Positions 16,666-17,805 of a stretch of 17,805 bases of DNA are shown one piece after another. The notes under the pieces were generated by a model. It was not told where the DNA came from. It searched no databases and worked only from the letters and a program-made list of their open reading frames with translations. Positions within the stretch are counted from its first letter, which is position 1; each line of letters begins with the position of its first letter. A program made the position numbers and the translations under genes. This DNA is from Nanobdellota archaeon (GTDB lineage: Archaea > Nanobdellota > Nanobdellia > SCGC-AAA011-G17 > JAFCDX01): the NCBI GenBank assembly GCA_018816585.1, contig JAHIVQ010000004.1, positions 1 to 17,805 on the forward strand, given 5' to 3'.

Positions 16666-17805
16666 TTATAATACTTTTTTCACGTAATCAATGCACATTC
16701 CAGCTGCAACAGTAGTACCTGCATCTCTTACTGCAAATCTTGCCATGTGTGGAATTTCAGATTGCTTTTCAATAATCATTGGTTTTGTTGGTTTTATTTT
16801 TACAATAGCTGTATCTCCATTCTTTAACATATCTGGATGTTCTTTTATTGTTTCTCCAGTTGATGGATTAATTTGTTTTACTAATTCAACAAACTGGCAT
16901 GCTATTTGTGCTGTGTGAATGTGAAATACCGGTGTATAACCAACAGTTAGTACAGTTGGATGATTTAATATTACAATTTGAGCTGTAAATTCTGAAACAA
17001 CAGTTGGTGGACTGTCTGCATGACCTAAAACATCACCACGTGCAATATCTTTTTTATTAATTCCACGTACATTAAAACCAACATTATCACCTGGAAGTGC
17101 TTCTGTTAATTGTTCGTGATGCATTTCAATTGATTTAACATCTCCTATAACACCCTTACCTTCTCTTGCTGGCACAACAATTACTTTATCATTTAATTTC
17201 ATAATTCCAGTTTCAACTCTTCCAACTGGAACAACACCAATACCCTGGATATTATAAACATCTTGAATAGGTAATCTTAATGGTAATTTTGTTGGCTTTT
17301 CAGGCTCCTTGAATAAATCTAATTGTTCTAGTAAAGTTGGACCTGTGTACCAAGTCATATTTTCTGATTTTTTAACAACATTATCTCCTTTTAAAGAAGC
17401 AACTGGTATTACATTAACCTCATCAATCTTGTACTGAACACTTTTTAATAAAGCTTGAACATCTTCTTTTACTTTTTCAAATTTAGCCTTGTCATAATTA
17501 ACCATATCCATCTTGTTAACAAGAACAGCTAACTGATTAACTCCTAAAGTTCTGCATAAAAATACGTGCTCTTTAGTCTGCTCCATGACACCGTCAGAAG
17601 CTGCTACAACTAAAACACCAATATCAGCTTGTGATGCTCCTGTAATCATGTTTTTAATAAAATCTCTGTGACCTGGTGCGTCAATAACAGTATAATCATA
17701 TTTATTAGTTACAAATTTCTTGTGTGACAAGTCTATTGTAACTCCTCTTTCTCTCTCTTCTTTTAAATTATCCATAACAAAAGCGAATTCAAAACCTACT
17801 TTTCC
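16666..17805 (-). CDS. tuf: Translation elongation factor EF-1 alpha (5' end cut by window edge)
   Basis: This GTPase brings aminoacyl-tRNA to the ribosome. Visible: switch I ERERGVTID, G3 DAPGHRDF, G4 NKMD, a G5-like SLKGDN, then domains II and III, ending GTTVAAGMCIDYVKKVL as in archaeal/eukaryal EF-1 alpha. The frame is open to the right edge (GKVGFEFAFV precedes the first internal Met at 17775), so that Met is not the start. About 380 residues are present, and some 40-50 including the P-loop GHVDHGKST lie outside. Downstream are a tandem repeat and then uS10 in the same direction. Confidence 0.96.
   Translation of the reverse strand, partial: GKVGFEFAFVMDNLKEERERGVTIDLSHKKFVTNKYDYTVIDAPGHRDFIKNMITGASQADIGVLVVAASDGVMEQTKEHVFLCRTLGVNQLAVLVNKMDMVNYDKAKFEKVKEDVQALLKSVQYKIDEVNVIPVASLKGDNVVKKSENMTWYTGPTLLEQLDLFKEPEKPTKLPLRLPIQDVYNIQGIGVVPVGRVETGIMKLNDKVIVVPAREGKGVIGDVKSIEMHHEQLTEALPGDNVGFNVRGINKKDIARGDVLGHADSPPTVVSEFTAQIVILNHPTVLTVGYTPVFHIHTAQIACQFVELVKQINPSTGETIKEHPDMLKNGDTAIVKIKPTKPMIIEKQSEIPHMARFAVRDAGTTVAAGMCIDYVKKVL

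Noticed and set aside
17776..17805. EF-1 alpha starting at the Met at 17775
   Set aside because: The frame continues to the edge with family-typical residues GKVGFEFAFV, and the P-loop is missing, so the gene is cut by the window.

Overview
This AT-rich window looks like a genome fragment from a small-genome archaeon, most likely of the DPANN group (Woesearchaeota/Pacearchaeota-like; the exact lineage is inferred). The archaeal signs are Mre11/Rad50, EF-1 alpha, uS10 and an eL41-like peptide, an archaeal type IV pilin N-terminus, intron-containing tRNAs with bulge-helix-bulge-type junctions, a 16S-tRNA-Ala-23S rRNA operon, and TATA boxes centred about 25 nt before many start codons, which implies mostly leaderless mRNAs.

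Left part (1-4012): the start of a probable divergent gene leaves the left edge on the minus strand. A tightly overlapping plus-strand operon follows: mre11, a HAD-family phosphatase, then rad50. The HAD gene sits between the two subunits of the DNA double-strand-break repair complex. A GNAT-like acetyltransferase gene converges on rad50 with abutting stop codons.

Surface module (4554-9744): an archaeal pilin-like protein and a LamG-domain lipoprotein are transcribed divergently from a short shared promoter region. A putative HExxH metalloprotease with an Ig-like domain converges on the LamG gene, and the two stops overlap in one TTAA. Next is a signal-peptide protein with a single membrane helix and similar Ig-like segments on both sides of the membrane. 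It is followed in an operon by two mini-proteins of 48 and 42 aa, the second resembling a recurring small aromatic family.

tRNA and orphan genes (9776-11214): intron-bearing tRNA-Tyr(GTA) and tRNA-Asp(GTC), a PD-(D/E)XK nuclease-like gene, and a DUF4416 gene whose stop codon lies inside the 23S 3' end on the opposite strand.

Translation block (11209-17805, minus strand): EF-1 alpha (cut by the right edge), uS10, an eL41-like 33-aa peptide, a strong rRNA promoter, 16S, tRNA-Ala(TGC) and 23S. The rRNA genes are bounded by inverted repeats that form processing stems. No 5S gene was seen. The most unusual object is tRNA-Ala: it has one intron in the anticodon loop and a second in the T-loop, and the second is supported by a perfect bulge-helix-bulge pairing. 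Three of the four tRNA introns share a near-identical hairpin core, which suggests that introns have spread between sites.
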